This document shows positions 10,775 through 23,859 of a stretch of 64,000 bases of DNA, piece after piece (the stretch's first letter is position 1; the number at the start of each line of letters is the position of its first letter). The notes below the pieces were generated by a model. It saw nothing but the letters and a program-made list of their open reading frames with translations. It made no database searches and had not been told where the DNA came from. Origin of the DNA: Owenia fusiformis (taxonomy: Eukaryota > Annelida > Polychaeta > Sabellida > Oweniidae); the NCBI GenBank assembly GCA_903813345.2, contig CAIIXF020000005.1, positions 9,737,375 to 9,801,374 of the forward strand. Reading direction: 5' to 3'. Both the position numbers and the translations under genes were made by a program.

Positions 10775-13700
10775 TGGACGAAATTTACGAAAGCCTTTAC
10801 AAAACCTCCTTCAAAAGCAGGTAATGCATTAAAAAAATCGATGTCAATGCGCTGTCTTGTGAACCACGAATTTGAAGTTAACATACAAACTTAATGCATA
10901 CTTTGCAAAGGAATCAGAGTTGATTTTAATCAAAAAACCATGCACAATATTTTGACCCACTTCCGGGTTTGTAACCACTGGGTTCACCTTGTGTATTGAA
11001 ATTGACCTTTATAACATCTGATATTATTTGTAGATAACAGAACAAGATAGGAATGAGTTTTTATATTACACACTCCTGAATAGGAAAAAATCAGTTTATC
11101 ATCAGAACACATGTCATTGTCATCCTTATGTGTTAGCTTTGGGATATCCCTGATTGAAAGCTCATGGGATATCGTACATGTACATGCGTGTATCGAAAGG
11201 GGGTTTGTGAGGCTCGTGCAAACCCCCCTCTACTCCATTCGCCTTGCACCTCCCTGGTCAGGAGCAACCCCCTTTTCTGAAAGATCAACGAATCCCAGGC
11301 CATGAACGAAATGTACACTATTAGGGATGGATAACTATTTTTGTACAAACAATGAATCACACGCTTACCAGTAATTTGATGACGTGCATACTATATTCAA
11401 TGATTTGATCGGTTCGTTGAAACTGTTTCCGTCACGTGAACTCCCTTCACCCCAAACCTCCCTTTCATTATTAGACGAACCCCCAGCCTGGGGAAAAATA
11501 GAAACCCCTTGGTAAATTCCAGCATCAGGCATCACCTTATTCTTAAATTTAATCATTATCATGTGAGGGAAGGGTTACTAAACCCTTCAACAAATCAATG
11601 AATGGATTTGCCATGCCAATGCTCCATATTCAGTCCATTCTTTATGTTTGCCAAGAAGTAAGTGTAAGTGTGGTACATCGACAAATTAGGGGGGGGAGAG
11701 TTCTAATATATACATCATTTTAGTTATCAGTGTGTTGCACAGGAACTTGTGTCAACATTTGCCATCTACTGTGACCTTATCCAGTACCAGGAATATAGTC
11801 CTAGACTCTCACACATACATTGTCTATACAATTACAAAGGATAGGTATTGATATGGTGAACTGGAATCAACAATGTTTTTCTCTTAAACCAATTATTGAA
11901 AACATTCTGTAAAAAAAACACGGTCCTTTATGTAATGTTGACTGATTGGCAACAATTAATGCAAAAATTATTTATATACATTTTATATAACTGTTTTTGT
12001 TAACATTTTTTGTTTTTTAGTGCAATTGTTTTTTGTTCCTTTCTACCAATTCTTGAGACAGAGAATGAAATTAAAGGCCTTTCCGATCCTTGTTGGAACA
12101 AAATAGCAAATACAACATTTTTTAGACCTCTCAATATTATAGATATACAAAGGAAATTTTGGTCGATTTAACAAAAAGTATGCAAAAACTTAAAACAAAC
12201 CCCCCAAAATAGATGAAAATTGAGATAAACCTTTTATTTCATTAACAAGATACTTTATTAAAATCAACGAAACGTTCCTTTGTACAATTACAATATTGAG
12301 AGACCTAAACACGTTGTGTTTATGTCGTTTCGTTCCAATGAGGTTCGGATAGATGTTTCATTTCATTCCGAACATATGATACCAAAAACAAAAGACGTGT
12401 CTTATGTGTTTTCTAAAACGATATAGAGAAGAGTATATCAATATATTTCAAATTATAATGTTACCATCCAAAAGATGACCATTAAATTGATGATGTGTAA
12501 AATTTTCAGAATGTTTTGATGACTGGTTTCACTTGACCAAACATGGTCCTCTAATTTTCAGAAAAGTTTAAGATGTCCCATGTCATATTATTTAAAAATA
12601 TTGAATATTTAACAATATGACATGGGACATCTTAAAATTTTCTTATTGTAAGCATAGAAAAAAATCAACTTTATTTTTTTATAATTTTTTTTTCTTTGCT
12701 TAGAATAAGAGTGACCTATTCAGTCGCTTACCATGCATTGATAAACAGGCCTCCTTTAAACATCATCTAGGGATACCAATGACGATGAATACCCTTTAAA
12801 ATGTTTATGGTTATGCTTTAGGTGACTTGCACCTCAGTTGTGCCAGTAAGATGCTTGAATCTACAGGAGTTCCACAGCAAGAAGCTGATGGCAGATGCTG
12901 GCATCAATGTGCAGAGATTCCGTATGGCAACTACTGACAAAGAAGGAATAGAGGCTGGACAATATCTCATGGATACAGGTACATTTTGTTTGATATACAT
13001 GGTGACCCAAAAATGTGATCTTATTTTTTTTAAAAATAGCTCTCAATTTCTTTCTGTCCAGGTTTGCTCGTGTACCAAATCATTCCAAAAAAAAATTTTT
13101 TTAGAAATCTGTACATGTATTTGTTAATTTCTCTAAAACATGCAAGTCAATTCATATTTTATATATCTGTCTATATGAAAAGTATTTGCGATGTAGGAAA
13201 ATTATCTGGAAATAATATTTTCCCATTTTATTTTCCCAAATGGCCAAAAATGCGTCCAATAGAAAATTTGAACAGCTATTTTGTATATTTGTGTCTTACT
13301 ACGTCTATAGTTTTACATAGCAGTTTTGTTATCCTATTCCATGTGTTGTTTTGTAGGAGCCAAGGAACTGGTCATTAAGGCTCAGATTCTTGCTGGTGGT
13401 CGAGGTAAAGGTGTATTTGATAATGGCTACAAGGGAGGAGTGCATTTAACTAAAGAGTGAGTACCACACTGTTTAGCTATTCATTGAACAATTTATGCTG
13501 CAAATGTTTCACTAAGATGATGCTGACTCGGTACGCGGTAAAATTGCATTTAGGCTATTTAATTCATGTAATAGAACTTTAATGTTGGAAATAAATAGAG
13601 TATGCAATGTTCTTTTTGATGTGATATCAGTGATACACATTACATTGGAGCTAAGTATTCACCTACCAGGTAGGTAACATATATGGCATACACATTTATA

Positions 13701-16700
13701 TAGAATTCTCCCTAAATGATATGTTAATATTTCTAAGTCATAACAACTGTTGCAATAACTATGACTGTCTTGAGGCCATGATATATCTGATAGTTGTCAT
13801 CCAGAACACCAATCTTCAGAAGCTACATTCTAGAGCAGATCAAATTTCACAAAGAATTCTAATAAAGGTACAACTCTGGATGGCTAAGGCAATAGCATTA
13901 TCAGCCACATAAATTATATGCATAAAGTACATGTTTTTTCCAGTGTTGAGAAAGTTGGACCAATGATCTCAAATATGGTGGGTCACAAACTGAAAACAAA
14001 ACAAACCAGTAAAGATGGCGCTACAGTCTACCAGGTAATATTTTCTTACTGTTACTCCAGGAAAGGTATTGGGTGAGAAACACTTGATTCACTGGCAAAA
14101 GATGTAGTTCATATCATAAATGAAAAGATTCATTATTTTTTTCATTATTTTGGCGGATTTGCTGTCTTGAACATTTGGCGGACTTGCAATATTACAATGC
14201 AGGCAATAATGGTACTAATTAACATGGGACAAAAATTACCAGGGAATTCGGCGGCTACTTAATTTGGCGGACTTTAACAATTTTGCGTTAAATTAAAATG
14301 ACAGCAAGATTAAGTAGCAGTACAGTATGCATGCCTGTGTGTCAGCAAAACACTATTCCTTGTTTCAATTTATCATCTGGAGATTGAACATGATCAATTG
14401 AATGGTGATTTAATTAAAGGTGATGGTGGCCCAAGCACTAGACATCGAGAGAGAGACATATTTTGCGATCTTGATGGATCGTGAGGCTAGTGGTCCTGTC
14501 ATGGTGGGCAGTCCAGAGGGAGGAGTTGATATAGAAGAGGTTGCGGAAACACATCCCGATAAAATAATGAAAGTAAGTATTGTACTGTATCTAGAGGTCT
14601 TGTAGAACAAAAAAATCTTCAGAATGTTTGACTTTGGAATGGAACAATTTGTAAGATATTCACAGAACAATTTTTTCATTTTAATATCAGAACAATTTAG
14701 AACAAAATAACCTTGCATCATATCATCAGATGTAGAAGTACAAAGACCAATATTAGAAAATCAAAAAACAAGCCCTAAAACCATGGGCTTCTAGTTGAAA
14801 GCCCACACTAAAACCATGGGCTTTCAATTATCTAGTTGAAAGCCCATGTTATAACTAATGAAAAATTATTTTTTAAATTGATTGTAAAAAAGTATATATC
14901 AAAAAACTCATGATAGCAATTGAAAGGATGAAAATGACTGCTTAAATCAATATATAAACAGGCATCAGAATTTTATTAAAATATGAAATTGTATGTCATC
15001 TCCAGGAGCCAATAGCTATAGATGGCGTCACTATGGAACAAGCAATGAAGATGGCAGGATTTCTAGAGTTCACTGGACCTCGACAAACAGAGGCCGCTAA
15101 ACAAATTATACAACTATATAAATTATTTATGAAGGTAGATGCAACTCAGGTGGAAATTAATCCTTTTGGTGAAACACCAGATGGCGAAGGTAATTGGAAT
15201 ACTCCTTTACATGATAGAGCTCTTTGATTTGGAGGAGTGAATGTGTCTCCTTATAAGATTAAAATATTACACATGACACAATCTTATTCTCATCTGTTTT
15301 TCTGTGCTGGGCTCCTTTTCAGATTGAAGAGAAGTCCAAATACCTCAATAAGCAGAATTGCATTTGATGGACAAGTGTTTCAAACGGAATTGTATCAAAA
15401 TGTCATAAAATTTTGGTTTAAGTACAAATACATTATAAAAGTTCTTGTTTATTTAAAATTATGCAGTATTTGATTGAAAGAAAATGTTTGATTCATCCCT
15501 TTTATAGTGGTATGCTTTGATGCAAAAATAAACTTTGATGATAATGCTGAATTTCGACAGAAAGATATTTTCGCACTCAATGATACCTCAGAAACTGATT
15601 GGAGAGAGGTGAAGGCTTCTGAACACAACCTCAATTATATTGGCATGGATGGAAATATAGGCTGTCTTGGTAAGAAAGTATAATATATATGGTAGTTCAA
15701 TCATTCAGAGAAGCTTGCAAGATAAATTCTAAGATACACCATTGATCATATGAAATAGTTCCTATTGATTTCCTGTTTTCAATGCCCTCTCACATTTTAA
15801 TGAATGGAGATTTTTCAAATATTTGTAATTAAAAACATTATTCATTTCCCAGGAACTTATTTGCAAGAAATCATTGAAATTTTAGAGAATATACTGGTAA
15901 AAGGGCGTATTCTTCAGACTAATCAGGATTTCCTGGATTACATTTTTAACTGGAAATTTTAAAACTTCTACCCTTGCATTCTTTCATGCAAAATTCATTC
16001 TTTCATGTAATTCTCATAGTAAAGACCATTTACTGATTTTTGTGAAATGTTAAATATTCCACAATCCATATATTTCAACAACAGTATAGGGTCATTTACA
16101 GTATACAGTTCAGTTTACAACAGTACAATGCAGTACAATACAGTACAGTACAGTACAGTTAAGTACTGTATCATATGATACTCAAGTATGCATTGCAATA
16201 ATGTGTAGCACATGTATTCACATGTGATAGTAGATTTGTAAATATATCTGTTTTATCTCATATACATGTACTGTAGATAACTATGTATCTGTGAAATCAT
16301 GATGATTTCCTTCATAAATATGCTATCTGGTTATCTTTTATCTTTACTGTCCTATCTAATATCATGGAAGCCCATGCTAATTTACAACATTCGATATTGA
16401 GAGTATCTAGAGTTTGACTACTTTGATTATATTCAGGTTCAAGTTGTAGGGGGATATTTTTAAGCTGTCAATCAAATGATGGGTTCTATGATTGTTTTGT
16501 TTTGAAGAAATAAAAGGTACATTGAATGCCTATAAAATCATATTCATCATATTGTCTACCATATTCATATTCACAGTATGACATCATGAAATATTAATTG
16601 GCAGTGGCAAAGCACTGATTTTTGACCAACTACACTTAAATTACTTAAAATAGATAATCTTGCCTCCAGCTAGTTCAAATACACTGTACAGAAGAAAATG

Positions 16701-18099
16701 AGGGAGTTTTCTGCTTCAGAAGTTTTTTTAGCCTGACAGATGCAACTAAAATCCATATGAACCAACCTTTGTACAGTTTATTTGATTTTAATCAAGCATT
16801 GATTGAGCTTGTACTTGTGTTGCAGTAAATGGTGCAGGTCTAGCTATGGCCACCATGGACATTGTGAAGCTCAGCAATGGAGAACCTGCTAACTTCCTTG
16901 ATGTTGGGGGTGGTGTCACAGAAGCTCAGGTTCTGGAGGCTTTCAAACTGCTGACTGCTGATGAACAGGTGCCTCTGCTTAAACATATACACACTATGTA
17001 GATCATCTGTTAATGTAGACTGAGTAGAACAGAATTGGATTACATTAGAGCATTTGTCTGTGGAATTGTCCCTATTAGCAACATAGGAAATTACTAAAAC
17101 TGCAATTATTTGGCTCAAAACCTCTCAGAATAAGAGATATGTGACGTGAAATGTTTATTAGACGATGGCCCATAAGGATCTGATCGGGAGAAACTAGAAA
17201 TTGTGCATTACTGAGGGCCTTTAACATAAACTTCATAAAACTTAGGAATTTAAAAGTTAATGAGTCCATTGTTCTCTTATCATGACATTATATTACATGT
17301 ATATCCTTATTCTTGACTATGTTAGTGAACCATAGAAAAGTTTCAAATTGCTTATAATTCCTAGTTTTATTGTTCACTTACTATTATATCTTGTTTTCAT
17401 GGTTTCTCAAGTAGCTAAGAATGTCCTTGTAATATACTCAGCTAGTTATCTTTTCAATGCAATGCACAAACAGTATACAAGTATAAGAGGGGATGATCAA
17501 GGAAACTCCCATAGAATGAAAAAATGATTTTTATTTGTGAACTTTTATTTAACATCTCTGCTTGCAGGTTAAGTCAATCCTGGTGAATATATTTGGTGGT
17601 ATCGTTAACTGTGCAACTATAGCCAATGGCATCACTAATGCCTGTAGGAATATGGACCTGTCTGTACCCCTAGTTGTTCGCTTAGAAGGTAAGAGTGCAA
17701 TTAACAAATAATTCCAGTGAAAGATTTCATTTATTTTACAAAAAATGTAGCACACTTACTAATGAGCAAACATAAAATAACGTGAAATGTTTAAAAAAAA
17801 CTAAATATTGTTGCACACCATGTAATAGCATATTGTTATTATTGTAATTCACATAATGCATATGACCAAGGAGATTAGTATAAACTGAATGTTGACAAAA
17901 TGTAAACCATTCAATACACATGCAATAATGTAGCATACAATCTATAACCTACAATAAAAGTAGCTAATACAACAAATTTCAATCTGCAGGTACCAATGTA
18001 GATGAAGCCAAAAAGATCCTACGAGAGAGCGGTCTTCCTATAACCCCAGCTGATGACCTAGGGGACGCAGCTAGGAAAGCAGTTGCTAGTATTCAATAA
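10764..18099 (+). CDS. SUCLG2: Succinyl-CoA ligase beta subunit, GDP-forming type, mitochondrial
   Basis: Ten exons: 10764-10820, 12822-12978, 13357-13456, 13944-14034, 14420-14572, 15006-15189, 15508-15669, 16826-16968, 17568-17688, 17990-18099. All are GT-AG, all phases agree, giving 425 aa (human SUCLG2 is about 430). Residues 1-19 are basic and Arg/Lys/Gln-rich, as expected for a mitochondrial presequence. The ATP-grasp half carries AGGRGKGVF (about residues 85-93), ILMDR and [14 protein letters not shown]. The Mg-nucleotide region has [16 protein letters not shown], and the CoA-ligase half has [18 protein letters not shown] and VVRLEGTNVDEA. The enzyme pairs with SUCLG1 in the TCA cycle, making GTP from succinyl-CoA. 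The GDP call rests on overall resemblance to SUCLG2 rather than SUCLA2. Intron 1 (2.0 kb) and intron 7 (1.2 kb) are long; intron 1 holds a hairpin and intron 7 a CAGTA microsatellite. Confidence 0.94.
12569..12634. repeat. Perfect 21-bp-arm hairpin in SUCLG2 intron 1
   Basis: TAAGATGTCCCATGTCATAT (12569 on) and its exact reverse complement (12614-12634) enclose a 24-base AT loop that is itself partly palindromic. With one mismatch the arms extend by about nine bases each side. It could be a mini inverted-repeat element or a structured RNA. Confidence 0.75.
14765..14852. repeat. Short inverted/direct repeat cluster in SUCLG2 intron 5
   Basis: AAACCATGGGCTT occurs twice and TAGTTGAAAGCCCA twice within 85 bases, arranged so the segment can fold back on itself. 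Non-coding. Confidence 0.5.
16096..16170. repeat. CAGTA-type microsatellite in SUCLG2 intron 7
   Basis: Imperfect tandem CAGTACAGTA / CAGTACAATA units run for about 70 bases. Confidence 0.7.
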
Positions 18100-18291
18100 C
18101 CAAGTCTTGTGATAGCCGCAATTATAGCATAACCAGAATTATGGAATATATGCAATTATGGCATTGCTGTATATGGAAAGTGCCATCTTGTATCTTAACA
18201 AATTATTTTCTTATAATGTGTAGCAATGGAATTATTGTGAGAAATCATGATTGAATGAATTATTTGCCAAAATGAAATTAATCGAAATATG

Positions 18292-18297
18292 AATAAA
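18292..18297 (+). terminator. Polyadenylation signal AATAAA for SUCLG2
   Basis: First canonical AATAAA after the stop codon, about 190 bases downstream. Position and motif fit; use is not shown. Confidence 0.5.
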
Positions 18298-18299
18298 AT

Positions 18300-21200
18300 T
18301 TGAGGCATGGATTGGTCATACGCAATGGAATAAATGGACAATTTTTCGAAGAAATCATAACACTGTGTCCATGATAGACTGATACTCAAACTAGGAATGT
18401 ATTTTTACTTTTAATGTATTTTATTTTTAATGGAACTAAAACAATTCAATGGCTTCTTAGTTATAGTATATGCAATCTCTACTTAATGACAGATAGGATG
18501 TGTATTCCCGACATGAACTTTCCCGATAGTCAGAATCATCATTGTGGGCCTAGTTGTTTAAAATCACTTTTACTACAGATTAACTTAGTCATGAATGTAG
18601 TTTTCTCAATCAACTGGACCCTGTTCTTCATGTATTTCTAGGAGAGTTAATAAGCTATTTGTACTTCAGTTAAACCTGACTATAGGAAAACATATTGAAA
18701 GCTTTTAGTCTGACAGTTTTCATTTGGTTACAACTTAACAAATTATAATATATTCTCATCAGACAGGTTTTCCTGTACATTTAACTTCTTCATAAAGCTT
18801 GACCATTATAACATTGTCAAATGCTATATAATCCAGTCAAGGTTGTTCCAACAAAACTTTGTGGAAAAATGAATTTAATTTCGTTATGGTTTGATCCCCC
18901 TTCCTTCATCTTACAAAATTTTAAAATGTTGATATATATTTTGTTTAAAAATATCAAAACTATATGAAACCAAACCATCAATTACCTCCTCCCCTGACGA
19001 AACTAACTCCATTATTTCACAACGTCATTGGGGTAATTGGACACCTTCCCTTACATGTATATGTGTGTAGATTAGAGACATGGTTCGTCATCAAGCAGGC
19101 TTCATAGGCCAGAGGTTATCTCAAGTTTTGTTGATACATCTCTACAAGGGATGTGTCTGGGGGAGGGGGGCACATCTTGCCGTTTGAGAATTATAAACAG
19201 GGTAGAGGGTTGTACTACAATTAATAATATAATTAGAACATGATCATTATAATAGTAAATGATCATCTTCATGGATGTTTGAAGCTAAGTTGCAATATGA
19301 AATAAAAGCTAATTATTTATATACATGTGTAATATTATTTTAAGTTTGTTTGCGAGTGAGGGGTCACCTCAAAATGGTATTTCTAGAGAATGTGATTTGA
19401 TATAGGAAAATAGGTTTCAGGGCCTATATTCGTGCAGTTCATTCGAAATGACCTTGTAACTTTTTTCTATTTAGAAATGTTTGTTTTTTAATTTTCTAGG
19501 TGCCCTTTTGACTTATATTACCTAATTTCCAGGGTATCAAGGACAGGTTACCTGTTTGTTTTTAGTTAGCAAAAAAACAAGCTAATTTTTATTATTCTCG
19601 AACGGCACTTGAGTCGAGTAGGACTCTTTTGATATGATATTCTGTTATGTGTGTACATTGTATGTGCACTTCAAAATGTGTGTTAATCATATTTTTTATT
19701 TTTAATTACGTCACCAAGTGATGATGTATTGTCCTAGCCAACAGTTGATTTGGCTGATATTTGGTGTCAACATTTGGCATATGTAACAGATAGTAACAAG
19801 TTTTGCTTATATGTTGAGCCTATCGTCCACTTGCCCATCCATTCATCAATCCATCTGTCAGTCAGTCAATTTTTGAACAAATGATAACTGGCTTTGTCTG
19901 AACTGGTGCTCATATTCATTTGAGTTCATAGTGGGAGTTTATACTTGTAAGTGGTCACATTTCGTTTGTTTGCCTCATTTTAGAGAAATGGGCTATTTGT
20001 CTTCAACATATCGCATCTTTTACAAAAAACAAGTCAGTACCATTTATGATACACAATTCTGTTGATCATATGTATTGTATTATAAGATTATACTTATCAA
20101 GGATATTTGTGTAATTTGCACCTAGTTTTTCAATTCAACCTTTTGTGCAATCTGGCATTTTTTAAAATGAGTACACCTTCATTATAACGAAATGTTGCCA
20201 TTTTTGTACTATAATCAGGTCAGGTGGTGGTCATTTTTTCATGATAGTGCCTTGTTTGTAGATTTCAAACCAAATCAAAAGCAGGGGAACCACCCGAGAT
20301 TACTTATCTCGACAAAACGTTGTGTGTTCATTGTTCAATGATAAGAAAATTTAAGATTTAACTCATCATATTCAGAAAAATGCTTGCTTGGAATTGAAGA
20401 ATAATTCAGACATTTTCATGCAATTGTTGAGAGTTTCTTTAATTTTTAATAGCACTAAACTATTCTTAGGTATATTTACATTTCAGCTTTTTGTGTCATC
20501 TCTTAATTGAAGTGTTTTGATTATATATTTCTTGAAGGTTTATTTATTCATTTTTTGACCAGCATACTGACCACAATGACCAATACTTGACAAAATTGGC
20601 AAAGTCCATTGGTCAGATGATAGCAAACAGGACACGGACATAAGATAACCTCATTTGTTAACATTCTTTAATGCACTTATATTATTGATTGGGGAATTAT
20701 CTATGGAACAATTTGACTTCGTTCTGAATCATAATTTATGTGAAGAATTGTTTTAATTTTTTATTGTAATCTTTCTCTGATTCTCTACTCTCTGTAATAC
20801 AGTTGTAACCTTTATTGAAGAACATGTTTTAAAACAAATTGCAAAATAGGTCACTTATCAAATTTCTTGTTCTTCTTATCAAATTGTTTATAGAAGTCAT
20901 TTGCCACAAATCCTCATTGTTTCTTTTTATATACATTGTACATGAAAAATGTATGGATAAAAGAATGCTACCCATACAGTACTATGGCAACGCGATTTTG
21001 GACTCCAGGAGTCAAGACAAAAAATATATTCCTAGTAATACATATCCCATAACCATAAGGTTAATTCATGAATTTGACAGCATCTTTTTTTACTACATGT
21101 AGTTTGAAATCTTTCTGGGTCAGGTAAGGTCATAAGAACAATACATGTAATTTTTTGGATATGATTATTATCCCACCTCCAAACCTCCAAGAAATGGTAA

Positions 21201-21740
21201 CACATAGTTGTTATGGCCTTTTCTTTTTGAACCAGTGTCATTGTTTGCTCAGGTGTTATATATTTAATGTCCATCATCATTACAGTTGACAATAGGACGA
21301 TAGTACCATAAAAATAAAGGGATATCTCAAGAAGTAACAGTCAGACTAACTTGAAATCCCCACAGACATGCAATAAGCATTTTAGATTTTAAGGAATATC
21401 CAAAATAATGGCAACTAACTGTGTGTGACTTATTTTTACATTGCAAACATGAAACTCATACATTTAAGACCTCAAGATACGATTTAAGTGTTCAAATTTT
21501 TGTCATATGTAATACCAAGAAAAGTTGGAAAATGAGTATCAATATTCTAAATATTAGCCCAAATTTAATAAAATTAAAGAACCTTACTTTTTCTGAGATG
21601 CAAATAATTTTTTGCCCCTCCCATTGCGGGTCCACTCCTGTCAATGGTGGCTTTATGGCCAAACAGTGAAAGATATATACAGTGTATATAATATTTGCTT
21701 GAATGAACACTTGGGCTAAAGTTGATACGTGTCAGTCTTG
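18300..21740. other. Intergenic, no gene seen
   Basis: Only short ORFs without splice support. A diverged GTGGTGACAT-family copy appears near 19710-19800 (GTCACCAAGTGATGATGTAT, then TTTGGTGTCAACATTTGGCA, then GTAACAGATAG). Otherwise AT-rich DNA with nothing I can name. Confidence 0.55.
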
Positions 21741-21744
21741 GGAA

Positions 21745-22205
21745 GTCTAGTCAAGTGCGGTGTTTTACTGAACCAGACGTTGAGAGAAAGGTGAGGACTG
21801 AGATCAAGGGTGTGGGCATTTCACATTTAACTTGTCTAGTCAAGTCTCGACATAGTTTTGAGATAGTTTTGCTGAACCAGACATTTTTAACCAGACGTTT
21901 TTAATTTCTTTAAGTAGAGTTAATGTCAAGGTTGCTGTTTGTAAAATTCTGATATCATAAAAGCTCTTCCATTACATCAAAAACTTGAGAGAGCAAAAGG
22001 GGAAATGTCACATATCTAGTCTAGTCAGGTACTTACATCTGTACATAGTTTATCTGAACTAGACATTTATGAAATGACTTGTTTATTTTTTCCTTCTATA
22101 ATCATTATAATCAAGGCTGTTCTTAAAATAATATCAATAAGCTCTCCCCTAAGATCTCTTCAATATTGAGGGTGAGAGACAACAAGGCAGAGTGAGTCTA
22201 GTCAA
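21745..22205. repeat. Degenerate tandem repeat, about 180-bp period
   Basis: GTCTAGTCAAGT-type starts recur at 21745, 21834, 22019 and 22196. Shared downstream blocks include CTGAACCAGACATTT, TTATAATCAAGGCTGT and GCTCTCCC. One unit is a half copy (89 bases); the others are 185 and 177 bases. Non-coding. Confidence 0.6.
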
Positions 22206-22215
22206 GTACGATTAT

Positions 22216-22459
22216 ATACAGTAAAACCAGTCTAAGTGGAACACCTTTGGTTCCTCTAAAAAGTGTTCCACTTGGGAGGTGTTCCACTTAAAGAGGTTCA
22301 TTTAACATTTAGTCAGTCAGTCACGGGACTCTAAAAAGTGTTCCACTTGGGAGGTGTTCCATTTAAAGGGGTTCATTTAACATTAAGTCAGTTAGTCTTG
22401 GGATTCTGAGAAGTGTTCCTCTAACAGAGGTGTTCCATTTTACAGGTTTCACTGTATAT
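22216..22459. mobile_element. GTTCCACTT-family repeat, copy 1 (inverted ends)
   Basis: Starts ATACAGTAAAACCAGTCTAA and ends ACAGGTTTCACTGTATA, so the ends are imperfect inverted repeats. The interior contains repeated AAGTGTTCCACTTGGGAGGT blocks and GGTTCATTTAACATT twice. Related copies lie near 46359, 59306 and 63812. Confidence 0.65.
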
Positions 22460-23859
22460 ACTTTCCTTTTCAATAGTCCAGATGTCTCAAAAACTAGCTT
22501 GTTATGTATCTTCTTGTAATAAATAAAATCAATGCTTCTTCAATATTGTATTAATATAAAATAATTATGTAAAAAATTGCAGTCATTCAATTTCACAAAA
22601 GATACAACTCCCTTATATTTCAAAAATGTCTTAACATCAAATTCTTTATTTTAGGCACATATGCTCGAGCTATCAACCTTGGAAACAAGTAATTTTGTTG
22701 AATAAACAAATTGAAGAATGCTGCATGATCCTGTTTACGGCATAGGTCTACTGGAAAGTCAAAACAAAGGTAGGACAACAATTCAGCTTGTTTATCAATT
22801 AGTGAGTTGGGGATCATTAGTGTTAAAGTTCTTATGGTATGCAAAATTGATAGGCATTTGAAGTGGCATTTTTAAAAGTAGATTTGTGTATTTCATTTTC
22901 ATGTCGCCACCAAATGACATTTCGTCACGTAAATTACTTGTGATGGTATCGTTATATATTTCATGTAAAATGTCTTTTACAATATACTTTTAATTACAGT
23001 TTAATGGTAGGAATATTGAGGAGATTAAATTAATTTTGAGAAGACATGAACATCTAGAATATTTATTATGGTTATATGTGCACAAACACAGTTGTTATAA
23101 GTTCCCTGGAGAATTGAATTGAGAGGGGTCAGAATCAGAAGTCCCTTAGGGTTGTGATATTACGCATTGACATACAAGTTCTCTCAAAACACATTCCTGA
23201 TTCTCTGTAATTGGCGCTCACTCTCTAATAAGCACCCTCATGTAATTTAAAGCATTATTAGTTTGTTCTCATTTTTTCATGAACATTTCACCTTGTCAGT
23301 TCCAACCATGAACCTTTCCTTGTTATTACATGTTAAGAAGTAATGTGTAATGATGAAGGAGAATTTCATAAAACTGCTGTTGTGATTAAAGATTATCAAA
23401 AAATGACGCAATTGTAAATCGGGACATTTTGGTTAAGATAACCTTATTTTAAGACAAAACAAAGATTTGTCAAAAAATGTCCTTTCTATTGACATACAGA
23501 CATATAATTAAGGTAATGCATTGGCCTGAATAAATCAGGGCAACTTTGTTTACAATGTTCCTTTCATATATATTTCATGAATTTTCTCTATAAATCAATG
23601 TTTTTACTATCTTTTTGTGTTTTATGTTGATTTCAATGAAGTTATAATGTTTTTTCCAATCTGGATGTTTCTTTTCAACTCTTTTTTCTCATTTTCAGAT
23701 ATTTTGACTTGAATTTTTATTCTTGGGTAGTATCATTAGTGATAGACACTGTGATGACATCATCATTTGAAATTCTATTTAAACGACGATTTAAGTAAAC
23801 TGTTTTAGTTTAGTCACGATTACGCTTTTTAACACAACTCCGATATTCCGCTAGCGATA

